Positions 39,400 to 48,157 are shown, counted from the stretch's first letter. The stretch is 64,000 nucleotides of DNA from Snodgrassella alvi (GCF_002777825.1 NZ_MEIR01000077.1:21455-85454); one strand, 5' to 3'. The notes: generated from the sequence alone by a model not told the origin. Program-made: numbers and translations.

Positions 39400-41927
39400 T
39401 ATTGTGCACCTCCACGGTTATACATTTCCATCTGATTGCGTGAAACCAGATTACTAATCACTCTGCCATCAAGCGTCACCGTAAGATTATTCTGAATAAC
39501 CTGTTGCTGGTTCGAGAGAATAGTAGCTATTTTGTCTAAACGTATGCCCAATTCCTGTACAATAGCTTGAAAAGCATTTTGAAATTCAGCACTTTGCTGT
39601 ACAAGCACAGACTGCCCAGCACCAGACTGGCTTTCTATAGCGGGTAGATTAGCCGGAATATTTCTGTACGAAAGCATCATCGCAGCAGATGGCGTCATAT
39701 TAGCACTTGCTATCAGCTGATCCTTTTCACAGGCAAACACTGATTGCCCATATAATGCAGGATTGAGTCCATAGGCATTCCGAAAATCTGGTGTGTATGG
39801 CTGGCTGCTTCCTACACCCGTTGTGGCTTTTATTTCTTCAGTATCCTTATTTTGCGTAACAGCATCGCCTACCTTATCTCCCATGATGCTGCCGCCAATT
39901 CCGCCAAGTAAACTGCCAATCAGCCCTCCCAGCGCAGTACCTACACCAGGTAATATTAGCGTTCCGATTGCTGCACCAGCCTGACCTCCAGCCCAAGCTC
40001 CAGCCAGACCACCCGCGGTACTGGTTGCATTTTTTATTTGAGCTGTCTTCTTTTCTTCATAGGTTAAACTGTCATCATTCTGAATCGCATATACATTATA
40101 AGCGCCACCAAGGACAGCTACTGCGGAATTACCCCGGCCTAATAATTTGCCAGGAACCCTAGCTGGAATCTTTCTGCCTTTCACCCCTGTTTTCCGACGG
40201 GCCGGCGTTTTTGTACCTTTGTTTCTGTTCGATTTTCTTCTTTCTCTGTCAAAATCACCCCCAGCATCAATATCGATATCACCTCTTTGCCCAGATAAAG
40301 TACCCAATGCTTTCAGTGCGGTTGCTGCACTACCGGCAGCGGCCGCCAAAGCAGTTACAGCCAAAGTAAGAGCAGGAAATTCAGCCGATAATTCAGTTAA
40401 TCTGGTTTGAAAATTAACTAATGGTTCTACTACAGTACTTCTGCCCAAAGTAGCCAGAGCACGATTTTTTTCCTGCTGCCGCTCCGGATCCGCAGATAAC
40501 ACGGCTAACTGTTTGGCAGCCAAACCATCAGCATCTTTCTGCAACGCATTTATTTGTGGCAGCAACAGATTATTATTCAAATTGGCATTAACAGCATCTC
40601 TGGCATCTACAGGAATAAAAGATAACAGCTTATCCTGACGCACTTGCATCTGTTGCTGAGCATGTACATCGCCAGCATCGGCTTTTTGCTTTAAATTCTG
40701 GTAATTCCTGTCTTTAGCAAGAATATCACTACAAACTTTAATCAGGGATTGAGCATCATTTAAGCCCTGCTTACTGCCCTGCTCCCTGATTTTATCCCAG
40801 TCAAGACGTTTGCCTGATGCATCAGGGTCTTTAATTTTACTCAGAATACTGGCCAATTCAGGATTAGCCAATGCTTCCAGCAAAGCTTTAACGCTTTTAC
40901 TTGCGTCCTCATTAGATTCTGACTTTTTTGATGTAGCCTGTAAGGCTGAAATTAAATAATCAATACCTCCGGTATCCGTTAGCCCCGCCTTTTGGGCAGA
41001 AGACAATAAACCTGGTAATTCACCCTGCAACTGGGCAATAGTAAATTTACCCTGACTGCTTGACGCAATAATATGATCAGAAACCGAGTTATAATCCTTA
41101 TCCTGCAAACCATAATCTGCCAATGATTTGTACAGTCTGGCTGTATTTTCATGATCATACTCACCGGCGCTGGCAGCTGATCCGACCATGGTACGATGGG
41201 CATAAGGAATAGTTGCCTTAACCTGATCCAGAGTCATGTCCTGCTGTAACATATCAGTGAACAGATTCAGCGCAGCCTGTGATGTACCGCCATTTCTGGC
41301 AACCAAACCCTGAATCAAACCCTGAATTTCTTTTACGCCCTGAGTTTTAATCCAGTCTGCCGATTTACTTTTATCTGTACCATATGCTTTTACAGCAGCC
41401 TGAATAACACCTGAACGTAATTTCTTTTCATCATCTATTGCCGGCTTAACTGCACCGTAGACAGCCTTTCCCCCCTTGACAATTTCACCGCCAACCGTTT
41501 TGGCTACACCCCATTTAGATGATTTTTTTTGTTGTTCAGCAATATTTTTTTGTATTTTAGAACTTTTTTCTAATTCCTTATTTAACTCACGAATACTGTT
41601 ACGAGAAGCTCTGGTTGCATGCTGAATCTGCTTTTGCGCCGCATTAGCAGTAGCAGTAAAATTCTTATATGCATTTTTAGTCTTGCCAATTTCCCGCTGT
41701 ATTTCTTGTTCAGAGCGTATTTCCTTCCGTAATCGCATATCCGCAGCACGTTGTTGCTCTCGCTGAATCTGCTGAATAATTCGGATTTGTGATTTACCAG
41801 CTTTCTCACTTTCCCTGACTGCAACAGCAGCTGTGCGCTTTATTTGCTGTTCTAATTTTTTTACCTCCTCAGTCATTCTGGTAATGGAGGCCTCCTGTTT
41901 TGCTAGCGACTCCTGATTTGAAGACAT
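39399..41927 (-). CDS. Tail tape measure protein, Mu-like module
   Basis: Sets tail length and occupies the tail lumen. The first 190 residues are long charged coiled coil (KKLEQQIKRTAAVAVRES onward). The middle is helical; a hydrophobic, glycine-rich segment lies near residues 640-700 (GGLAGAWAGGQAGAAIG, LGGLIGSLLGGIGG). The frame is open to 42011, but the ATG at 41927 has GAGAG upstream at 8 nt. 843 residues; at about 1.5 angstrom per residue a tail near 125 nm would be expected (inference). Confidence 0.9.
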   Translation of the reverse strand: MSSNQESLAKQEASITRMTEEVKKLEQQIKRTAAVAVRESEKAGKSQIRIIQQIQREQQRAADMRLRKEIRSEQEIQREIGKTKNAYKNFTATANAAQKQIQHATRASRNSIRELNKELEKSSKIQKNIAEQQKKSSKWGVAKTVGGEIVKGGKAVYGAVKPAIDDEKKLRSGVIQAAVKAYGTDKSKSADWIKTQGVKEIQGLIQGLVARNGGTSQAALNLFTDMLQQDMTLDQVKATIPYAHRTMVGSAASAGEYDHENTARLYKSLADYGLQDKDYNSVSDHIIASSSQGKFTIAQLQGELPGLLSSAQKAGLTDTGGIDYLISALQATSKKSESNEDASKSVKALLEALANPELASILSKIKDPDASGKRLDWDKIREQGSKQGLNDAQSLIKVCSDILAKDRNYQNLKQKADAGDVHAQQQMQVRQDKLLSFIPVDARDAVNANLNNNLLLPQINALQKDADGLAAKQLAVLSADPERQQEKNRALATLGRSTVVEPLVNFQTRLTELSAEFPALTLAVTALAAAAGSAATALKALGTLSGQRGDIDIDAGGDFDRERRKSNRNKGTKTPARRKTGVKGRKIPARVPGKLLGRGNSAVAVLGGAYNVYAIQNDDSLTYEEKKTAQIKNATSTAGGLAGAWAGGQAGAAIGTLILPGVGTALGGLIGSLLGGIGGSIMGDKVGDAVTQNKDTEEIKATTGVGSSQPYTPDFRNAYGLNPALYGQSVFACEKDQLIASANMTPSAAMMLSYRNIPANLPAIESQSGAGQSVLVQQSAEFQNAFQAIVQELGIRLDKIATILSNQQQVIQNNLTVTLDGRVISNLVSRNQMEMYNRGGAQ

Positions 41928-42017
41928 GTCAATACTCTCGCCTAATTGTTGATTATATTTATTCTGACCGATTAAAAATAATGGATAGAAGTGAATATGC
42001 CTGAGCAGCATTCATGC

Positions 42018-42046
42018 AAAAAGCCCTGCCTTGAAGCAGGACTTTC
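42018..42046 (-). terminator. Terminator-like hairpin between gp41' and the tape-measure gene
   Basis: Arms at 42020-42029 (AAAGCCCTGC) and 42036-42045 (GCAGGACTTT) pair fully only on the minus strand, where the single mismatch becomes G-U; it is followed by a T tract. It lies within the tail operon, between chaperone and tape measure. Confidence 0.7.
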
Positions 42047-42047
42047 A

Positions 42048-42345
42048 TCAATCAGGCTGATTAGCTAACAAACTATCTTTAACTGGCTGGAATGGTTTTG
42101 GCTTTCTTTGGCGTAAAGAAATAATAACATTATCATCATCATTTTTTATGCCCATACTCTCCAGAACAGTCTCAATCCAGACAGATACTTCAGCATGGCA
42201 CATTGTGCTAACCATAGCCGGCGTAATCATTGATTTAGCCAGCAGAATACATGCCTGTCGATAATTTTTATGAGCTATTGCATAACTACGCTGCTGTCCG
42301 CTTCCTCTGATGCCGCTGGGTCTGACTGGCCAGCGGCAATCGATT
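42048..42345 (-). CDS. Second tail assembly chaperone segment (gp41'-like), probably reached by -1 frameshift
   Basis: In the -1 frame relative to the gene at 42275-42652, an open frame continues without stops past the end of that gene and encodes about 80 residues (HKNYRQACILLAKSMITP, then VSVWIETVLESMGIKN and RQRKPKPFQPVKD) to the stop at 42048. The first ATG in this frame is 42230, which has no ribosome site. Programmed frameshift products of this design (Mu gp41/41', lambda G/GT) occur just before tape-measure genes. The slip site is unknown; TTCAAAATC around 42340 is a candidate. The right end given is therefore approximate. Confidence 0.6.
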
Positions 42346-42652
42346 TTGAACGTAAAGATTCCATACTGGTTAAAATTGACTGATAATCTTCTGAAGCAAG
42401 GTTGTGCAATAGAAATTCAACACTCAGGTTTTCTGCATCAATACCAGAAACTTCCAATTGTTGTGCCCAATAAGCAAGTGTAGTCAAAATGGCTTTTTTT
42501 GCACCTGATACATCTTCAATCAAACCGGTTTCTTCCAGTACTTCCAGTGCCTTGAGTTCATCTGCCAAAGTCAGCGGCTTAACAGTATAATCAAAATACA
42601 TTTGGCCATTGTACGCCAGACCATAAACCAGCTTTCCAGTCTCTTTTAACAT
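42275..42652 (-). CDS. Tail assembly chaperone (Mu gp41-like)
   Basis: Acidic helical protein of 125 residues (YTVKPLTLADELKALEVLEE, DAENLSVEFLLHNL) of the Mu gp41/gpE group that coats the tape measure before tube polymerisation. Its ATG overlaps the stop of the tube gene (TAATG). A -1 frame runs on beyond its stop, see the neighbouring entry. Confidence 0.8.
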   Translation of the reverse strand: MLKETGKLVYGLAYNGQMYFDYTVKPLTLADELKALEVLEETGLIEDVSGAKKAILTTLAYWAQQLEVSGIDAENLSVEFLLHNLASEDYQSILTSMESLRSKSIAAGQSDPAASEEADSSVVMQ

Positions 42653-43038
42653 TATTCTACCACTTTATCCAATGCAAACATTTCAATATCACGACGCGCT
42701 TCATTTTCTACACTGTATTCTTCCGAACATTTAGTGCTGGTACAACCTATATAGCTAATACGTGCTTCATCTGCATTACGTGGATAAATAGTAATTTTTG
42801 CATTGGTAATATTGTCCCAGTCAATACCACTTTCATCCAGCGGAATGGCTGCACTGACACTCATTGTGTATTCTGTTACACCATCTGCATAACCACGCAC
42901 TTTGCCGGACTTGTTCATGGTCTTAACTACTTTACGCCCAGTTGTCACTTCCGGTTTGAAGCTGATAATCTCCACTTCACGACCATTTACTTCCATAATT
43001 ACCGCACCGGCATATTTAGCGCCTGTTTTATTTGCCAT
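42652..43038 (-). CDS. Tail tube protein (Mu gpM-like)
   Basis: Forms the inner tube of the contractile tail. MANKTGAKYAGAVIMEVNG, EVTTGRKVVKTMNKSGKVRGYADGV (split here) and FALDKVVE at the end are typical of the Mu tube family. The ATG at 43038 follows AAGGAAAAAAT; the open frame up to 43083 lacks a ribosome site. 128 residues. Confidence 0.88.
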   Translation of the reverse strand: MANKTGAKYAGAVIMEVNGREVEIISFKPEVTTGRKVVKTMNKSGKVRGYADGVTEYTMSVSAAIPLDESGIDWDNITNAKITIYPRNADEARISYIGCTSTKCSEEYSVENEARRDIEMFALDKVVE

Positions 43039-43097
43039 ATTTTTTCCTTTATATAGACAAGGTGTTAACCTTGAAACTAACACCTTATATGATTAAT

Positions 43098-44525
43098 TTA
43101 TAAGTACAGATCCACACGTGCGGCCAGTACATGCAAGCCATTGACTACATCAGCAGGGATAACTGCATCCAGGCGGTTTGGATCATTTGGATTACGCTGT
43201 ACAATCAATTTATCTTTATTTTCCAGAACTGCCTCCAGAATTTCTGCATTTTCACACTGATACAACACATCCAGAATTTCTGAGCGCACCCTCAGCGGAG
43301 TACGTTCTGAAAGCTTCTCACGCGGAAAACGCAAGGCAATACGTTGGTTAACCGCATCGCGTACATAGTCAAGTGTACGAATCGTAGTGATATCCAGCAA
43401 TGCCGGATCATCTGTACCCGTGGCATTTTTCACATAGGTAGATACGGCACGCATAATCTGCACCCGATTATTCACGATCTGCAAAGGCGTCAGCCCGTTA
43501 TACAGAGCACTGTTAAACTCAGCAAACAGAGGCCAGCTGGCATCAGCCGTTTTCCTCAGCCCTTTTATTTCCAGTGTATTGAGTGGACGAGCCGGATCAT
43601 TTTCACCGGCAATTACAGCGGCATAGCCCGCTGCAATAATGGCATTGCCTTCCATGGCATTTTTATACCAGGCTATGGTAATACGGCCACTATTGATTTC
43701 ATTAGCAAAGGTGGTGCCTGTACTGAGTGTGCCGCGCCAGCCCATCACCCCAATACAGCCACGCTTTTCAATCGCATTGGATACCAGATCAATATGATCA
43801 GATAATTTTCTGGCATTTAAATCATCAGAAAAAGCACTACAGATAATATGGTAGTGTCTGCCGGCTACCTGCTCAAGAGCAGGACCGATATCCGGATTCC
43901 CATTACCATTCTGAAATGGTTTTATATCGAGGAAAGCTTGATCCACGATAGCACTGCCTGCACTAAAAGATGCCATTAAGGCAATTTCATTACCAATCGA
44001 ACCCGTATTTCTGGCTGTTAATATAATTTTATCACCATCAGCATTGGCACTGGCCAATGTGCTCGCTTCATTAATAACGTCAGCCATTCTGGATGCAACA
44101 TCAGGAATAGCCTCATCATTACTTACTCGAGTCTGGCAATCAATTCCGCCAATGGTTACAGTCAGAACGCCAGAATTATCTGGTAAATATTTAATGGTTA
44201 CACTTGCATCAGCAGGATTACTTTGCGTCGCATCATCAACAGTAATCACCGTTAAATCCAGATAGGGATTATTAACAAATGCCTGTTTTACACAATAATA
44301 TGCCCACGAACCCTGGCCAAACAGGTTAGCAGCATCAGCATCACTAAATAATTGTACTGGTGTCAGTGCCGGCTGTTTGCTCTTTGGCAATCTAGATGCA
44401 ATCAGTAACATTTTTTGCGGATTGGCTGGCAAGCCTCTTACTGCAGTACGCGTATTGAATTCAATATACCGACCTGGTACACGAATATCACTGCGCACAG
44501 TATCAAACTGAATATTATCAATCAT
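43098..44525 (-). CDS. Tail sheath protein (Mu gpL-like)
   Basis: Contractile sheath that drives tube penetration. The 475-residue protein has the start IRVPGRYIEFNTRTAVRGLP and the late IALRFPREKLSER and sheath C-terminal domain with VLAARVDLYL. It overlaps the DUF2635 gene by 4 bases (ATGA), again as in Mu. Confidence 0.92.
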   Translation of the reverse strand: MIDNIQFDTVRSDIRVPGRYIEFNTRTAVRGLPANPQKMLLIASRLPKSKQPALTPVQLFSDADAANLFGQGSWAYYCVKQAFVNNPYLDLTVITVDDATQSNPADASVTIKYLPDNSGVLTVTIGGIDCQTRVSNDEAIPDVASRMADVINEASTLASANADGDKIILTARNTGSIGNEIALMASFSAGSAIVDQAFLDIKPFQNGNGNPDIGPALEQVAGRHYHIICSAFSDDLNARKLSDHIDLVSNAIEKRGCIGVMGWRGTLSTGTTFANEINSGRITIAWYKNAMEGNAIIAAGYAAVIAGENDPARPLNTLEIKGLRKTADASWPLFAEFNSALYNGLTPLQIVNNRVQIMRAVSTYVKNATGTDDPALLDITTIRTLDYVRDAVNQRIALRFPREKLSERTPLRVRSEILDVLYQCENAEILEAVLENKDKLIVQRNPNDPNRLDAVIPADVVNGLHVLAARVDLYL

Positions 44526-44698
44526 TCCTTTACTCCTGTTTCATTTTTTAAATTTTCCGTTATCATTATCAGGTCACCATCAGCTACCAATCGACGGTAA
44601 TACAAACTTTCTGGAACCTTAACTGGGTTATGTGTAATATAAGAATTAACGCGATTTTCCTTTGGCACGCGTAAACCATCTGCTGCTTGAACGATCAT
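44522..44698 (-). CDS. DUF2635 protein (Mu gp38-like)
   Basis: Small protein of 58 residues (VQAADGLRVPKENR, YYRRLVADGDLI), the DUF2635 type located between gp37 and sheath in Mu-like phages; role unclear. Start chosen at 44698 by family shape; ATGs at 44716 and 44710 also fit. Confidence 0.8.
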   Translation of the reverse strand: MIVQAADGLRVPKENRVNSYITHNPVKVPESLYYRRLVADGDLIMITENLKNETGVKE

Positions 44699-44726
44699 CT
44701 TCTCTTTCATATACACTGGTTATAAA

Positions 44727-45326
44727 TCAGTTCTGTATACTTTTATTTTTTATATTTAATACTAAAGAACCAAATTGCGCTGGCACTTCAGAATGCTTGC
44801 CGGCAAACAGACTAAAAACATAATCTGGATTATTTATATCAGTGGTGTATTCTGGATAATGATCACTTTCAATCCCATAAATATCACATACCGCTTCAAA
44901 TTCAACCGCGACTATATCCAGATTTTCTGTATTGCTATCTAGTGGGGAGATAAACAGTGGACGAACCGTTTTTGGCTGTAAACCAAAGCTGTTTAATTCT
45001 TCATTTAATCTCTGCCCCGCAAGCAGACGTAAAACCGCATAAACCAGATCATTTATATCCGCACTTGGATAAGGCGGTGCATCTGTAATACGATTAGATA
45101 TACACACCACATAAAACCCGGCACTCAGTTCAAAACGTAGCCGTTCAGAACCTTTTGCTTTTATCTGTGCCTGATTAAAGGTTAATAAAATAGCCGGTTT
45201 TTTTCTTATCTTGGTTAAAACCTCTTTATTTTCCAGCCCGCCGAAATACAAACCAACCTCATTAACCATCGAGCCCAGCCCTTGTTTCAGGCGTGTGATG
45301 ATTTCACTTTGGATTTTGTTTAGCAC
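44727..45326 (-). CDS. Gp37 family tail protein (DUF1834), first gene of the Mu-like module
   Basis: Tail completion-type protein of the Gp37/DUF1834 family: LNKIQSEIITRLKQGLG, RKKPAILLTFNQAQ, the SAGFYVVCISNR segment and DIVAVEFEAVCDIYG near the end. 199 residues. The only start in the right place is a GTG at 45326; the clear AAGGAG lies 14 bases upstream, unusually far. No gene precedes it on this strand for about 340 bases, so it is the first gene after any promoter. Confidence 0.82.
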   Translation of the reverse strand: MLNKIQSEIITRLKQGLGSMVNEVGLYFGGLENKEVLTKIRKKPAILLTFNQAQIKAKGSERLRFELSAGFYVVCISNRITDAPPYPSADINDLVYAVLRLLAGQRLNEELNSFGLQPKTVRPLFISPLDSNTENLDIVAVEFEAVCDIYGIESDHYPEYTTDINNPDYVFSLFAGKHSEVPAQFGSLVLNIKNKSIQN

Positions 45327-45667
45327 AGCTAATTTATTTACTCCTTTCTATAAATTCAATGTATTTAATTATCATAAAATACACAAATATGGCTTATGTG
45401 TTTCTTACTCCGATTCATGCTGTTTAAAACAGATTAATCAGGATAATGGCTTATAATAATTACGTATTTATACAAATTTCTTTTATGCAATAATAATTTT
45501 TTCTGTTTCCCCAGAAATTTCATACAAATAATTAAAGCTGGCTGTAGCATATAATACTGCAACAGATATAAACAGAGTGTGCCTATCATCCTGATGCTCA
45601 GATATACCAAGGCAAGCAACAGATACTTGCCCGCAAACGAAGATATATGTCTATTTTTTATCAGATT
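45327..45667. other. Leader of the Mu-like module, 341 bp
   Basis: AT-rich, no convincing gene. It contains a perfect palindrome CTGTTTAAAACAG at 45420-45432 and a short GGCAAG/CTTGCC hairpin near 45610-45640. A promoter for the Mu-like module is likely here but no consensus pair stands out. Confidence 0.5.
45420..45432. promoter_or_regulatory. Perfect 13-bp palindrome upstream of the Mu-like module
   Basis: CTGTTTAAAACAG is symmetric around its central base and lies about 95 nt before the first gene. It could be an operator; it is three bases too short to be a classical LexA box (CTGT-N8-ACAG). Confidence 0.35.
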
Positions 45668-45932
45668 TTAAATTGTTCTGGCTTCTGCCCACATTTCAAA
45701 TACATTATCCTGCTGAATTTGTAAAATGTTGGTCAGAAAATTCCACCATAACTCGTTTTCCAGTGCAAAGCTTTGCGTTTCCAGAATGTAATTGCGAATC
45801 TTGATTAATTCTATACCAGACATTGCATTTTCAGCAGCTTCAACCAGAGCTTGCTTATTCTTACCCAAGCTAATTTCCAACTGGGAAAGCATTTGCATGC
45901 GAGACAAAGTACCAGCAGTGTTGCGTTTATTA
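45668..45932 (-). pseudogene. Detached C-terminal cassette of a tail fibre assembly gene
   Basis: About 88 codons matching the last 85 residues of the assembly protein at 32596 (TLSRMQMLSQLEISLGKNK, IKIRNYILETQSF), without the N-terminal part. The homology begins near 45932 (KRNTAGTLSR) and no ribosome site is visible at its internal ATG (45907). It sits just after the intact assembly gene of the other module, as a left-over or silent 3' end. Confidence 0.8.
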
Positions 45933-45977
45933 TAGTAAGGTAAAAACTTCGCACCTTTTTGCTAATTCTTTTGCTTA

Positions 45978-45999
45978 GCGCCAGCACAATTGCTGGCGC
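45978..45999. other. 9-bp perfect hairpin after the second assembly gene
   Basis: GCGCCAGCA (45978-45986) and TGCTGGCGC (45991-45999), loop CAAT. GC-rich; on the minus strand no T tract follows, on the plus strand ATTATTTTAT follows. It may end the P2-like transcript weakly or reduce antisense transcription. Confidence 0.55.
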
Positions 46000-46019
46000 A
46001 TTATTTTATACTGATTGAA

Positions 46020-46613
46020 TTACTCTTCTGGTGTACCTGGCAACTCATCAATTAAATTCTTCTGATATTTCAATAAAGCAGCTCGGTATTTCCTCCATGT
46101 AGTCAGCCACTTTTCTGCTTCTTTGCTCTCTTCTTCTGTGTCAGCAAAATCAATCATATCTTGATATGCTGCTATTTTTTCAGCAGCAACAGATAACAAT
46201 GCTTTAATTTTTGCTTGTCGTTCATTATCTATTTGCTGCTGTTTCCGAGCTTGCCCTTCTGGCGACATAACCCATTTATTTTCTTTTGCTGACCAATGAT
46301 GGAAAGGATCAGGACAAGAAATGGTTGTCACTGTTTTTGGCAATTCACCCAGTTCGCTGATTTTAATTTCCTGTCCGGTTTCTTTGCTATAAACAACTTC
46401 GCCGCGATGGTCTTCAATATATTGCCATGTTTCATCAGCCCATTTCGGGATATAACCGAGTTTAATTTCAGGCTGTTCGGCTTTAATGCACAGTCGTGGT
46501 ATTAAATAATGTCCGTTACCTTCTAATGGATCTAAATCTGCTACAGTCATGCCAACAAAGTAATTGTTTTCGTCTAGCTGACAAACTGGGATGGTTGGTG
46601 CATATTCTTTCAT
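46020..46613 (-). CDS. Tail fibre assembly protein, P2-like module
   Basis: 197-residue fibre chaperone. Its first 120 residues are closely related to those of the protein at 32596-33237 (CQLDENNYFVGMT, IEDHRGEVVYSKETGQ) but the C-terminus (from QQQIDNERQAKIKALLS, with ADTEEESKEAEKWLTTWRK) is of the enterobacterial Tfa type, unrelated to the other. This shows C-terminal cassette exchange. Confidence 0.88.
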   Translation of the reverse strand: MKEYAPTIPVCQLDENNYFVGMTVADLDPLEGNGHYLIPRLCIKAEQPEIKLGYIPKWADETWQYIEDHRGEVVYSKETGQEIKISELGELPKTVTTISCPDPFHHWSAKENKWVMSPEGQARKQQQIDNERQAKIKALLSVAAEKIAAYQDMIDFADTEEESKEAEKWLTTWRKYRAALLKYQKNLIDELPGTPEE

Positions 46614-46623
46614 TGGTTACTCC

Positions 46624-47380
46624 TTAAATTTTAATACATGCTAGTAATGCAATGTTACGTGGCCGAGTCATAGTAAAAAAACCATCCCAATACGCTTTTT
46701 GAACACCACCATATGGCGCTGTCCAATACGCTTCTGGCCAATTACCAATCCAACTATCACCAAAATTTCGTGCTTCCCTACACATAGTTACAGGGTTGAA
46801 CATCCCATTTTCACCTGTAGTGTCATCATGACAAATAGGAGTTCCTATTTGCCAGCTACCCAATATCCGCCCATTGTCAATATTTCGACCATCATCCCAA
46901 CCACGCAGAAATTCACCTCTTAGATCAGGCAAACTAAATGTCGTTTTCCCATCTCCTGCACCAAATCTAGTGCCAATGGCAGCAAACAGATTAGCGTATA
47001 CAGTACGGGAAACTGCTGCACCATTAGCTTTTAACCAGCCTACAGGTGCTGCATCCATGGCAAAATACATAACTGCGCCTGCGGGCGTGGCATTAATATC
47101 TTGCGTACCATCAAATGGCACACCATTAATTTTCCGAGGGTTATATAATTTGAAAGCTGATCCTGCATTACCAAAAGTATGCTGATTACCTTTGACATTC
47201 ACCCCCGGTAAATCAATATCTCTGGTTCCATCAAAAACCACACCACCAATTTTGCAGGGCTTAAATAATTTAGACGCAGTGGCCGCATTACCCGATGTAT
47301 TCTGATTACCGGGTTTGTTCACTCCGGGTAAATCGATATCTGCCGAACCATCAAATGCTACACCACCCACTTTTCTAGCA
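46624..47380 (-). repeat. 120-bp (40-residue) repeats in the P2-like fibre gene
   Basis: The shaft motif starting KVGGVAFDG recurs every 40 residues (residues ~76, 116, 156); two full copies and a partial third. Confidence 0.75.
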
Positions 47381-47598
47381 GCGCTTAGTCTGTCGGCAAT
47401 GTTCGCTCTTTTAGCCATCTCAGCATTTGTTGCGGTTGCTGATTTGTCCAGTTTATTGTCTTTTAACCATTTAGTCCGATTGGCCAGCTGGCGAGTGGGT
47501 ACATTATCGATACCATTTTCACCACCCAGTACCGGATCGGAAGTTTCCCATTGATAAATGCCTTCTTCCCAGAACGAAGTTTCTTTTAAATTTGCCAT
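46624..47598 (-). CDS. Tail fibre with repeats and collar domain, P2-like module
   Basis: 324-residue fibre. The N-terminus (LKETSFWEEGIYQWETSDPV) attaches to the baseplate. Two complete 40-residue repeats (about 76-115, 116-155: KVGGVAFDGSADIDLPGVN type) and part of a third form the shaft; then a tail collar domain (GWLKANGAAVSRTVYANLFAA, SLPDLRGEFLRGWDDGR). The tip (about 245-310) is Trp/Tyr-rich and unlike that of the other fibre; both end RPRNIALLACIKI. Confidence 0.88.
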   Translation of the reverse strand: MANLKETSFWEEGIYQWETSDPVLGGENGIDNVPTRQLANRTKWLKDNKLDKSATATNAEMAKRANIADRLSAARKVGGVAFDGSADIDLPGVNKPGNQNTSGNAATASKLFKPCKIGGVVFDGTRDIDLPGVNVKGNQHTFGNAGSAFKLYNPRKINGVPFDGTQDINATPAGAVMYFAMDAAPVGWLKANGAAVSRTVYANLFAAIGTRFGAGDGKTTFSLPDLRGEFLRGWDDGRNIDNGRILGSWQIGTPICHDDTTGENGMFNPVTMCREARNFGDSWIGNWPEAYWTAPYGGVQKAYWDGFFTMTRPRNIALLACIKI

Positions 47599-47712
47599 TA
47601 AATTATTCCTTTGCTAAACAAAGTTTCTTTTAAATCTGCCATTAAGCAATTCCTTTAGTAAATGAGTCATCACACTCCACTACTCCATCGTGCCGCAATA
47701 GCACCTAGCTGG
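47598..47712 (-). pseudogene. Two nested remnants of the tail-protein-I/fibre junction
   Basis: Upstream of the intact fibre start, bases 47642-47704 read as the last 20 codons of tail protein I (ending FTKGIA stop), followed by a fibre start (MADLKETLF) that after 9 codons runs into another I-like ending (SKGII stop) directly before the true fibre ATG. These are truncated copies of the junction found intact at 48735. Confidence 0.8.
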
Positions 47713-47757
47713 ATTTGATGATATGCTTTCACTATCAACAAAAAAGGATAGTAAAAT

Positions 47758-48102
47758 ATGAAACAAGTTCTATTTATTTTATGTTGCTGTATGTCTTTAT
47801 CTGCTTGTGGAACCAGTACAATTGGTCTTCCACAGAACTGTCAGGATGTTTTTAAGCGCTGGGATGAATTAATTGTTAAGCTTGAAGCTAACAGTAATAT
47901 CCCCTCTTCCTATGTGCAAGATGAAAAACATGATCGCTCACTCATGCTGAATGCAGTTCGAAAAGTTGAGACCCAAAAACAAGCAGGCATGTGCGAGTTT
48001 GCAAAACGCTCTGTTGATGAAAAATTGCAGGCATTAGCTTCGGGTCCTGATGGTCTTAATGAGCATATCAAACAAGTAGAAAGACGAAATAACCCTAAAT
48101 AA
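47758..48102 (+). CDS. Small lipoprotein (DUF5339-like), opposite strand, moron
   Basis: 114 residues with a lipobox LSAC. The mature part has two further cysteines (CQDVFKRWDEL near residue 28, MCEFAKRSVDEKL near residue 79) in an all-helical pattern reminiscent of DUF5339 lipoproteins. It is the only plus-strand gene in the tail locus, so must have its own promoter (AT-rich upstream; AAAAAAGGATAG ribosome site). Possibly a cargo gene changing the host surface; not proven. Confidence 0.75.
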   Translation: MKQVLFILCCCMSLSACGTSTIGLPQNCQDVFKRWDELIVKLEANSNIPSSYVQDEKHDRSLMLNAVRKVETQKQAGMCEFAKRSVDEKLQALASGPDGLNEHIKQVERRNNPK

Positions 48103-48157
48103 AATACAAATAAATTTAAAAGCACTCAATCTAATCTTTATTGAGTGCTCAAATTTG

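Noticed and set aside
45420..45432. LexA box
   Set aside because: CTGTTTAAAACAG is 13 bases; the classical CTGT-N8-ACAG box needs 16.
45434..45619. 61-codon minus-strand frame in the Mu-like leader
   Set aside because: No ribosome site, unlikely composition, overlaps the AT-rich leader.
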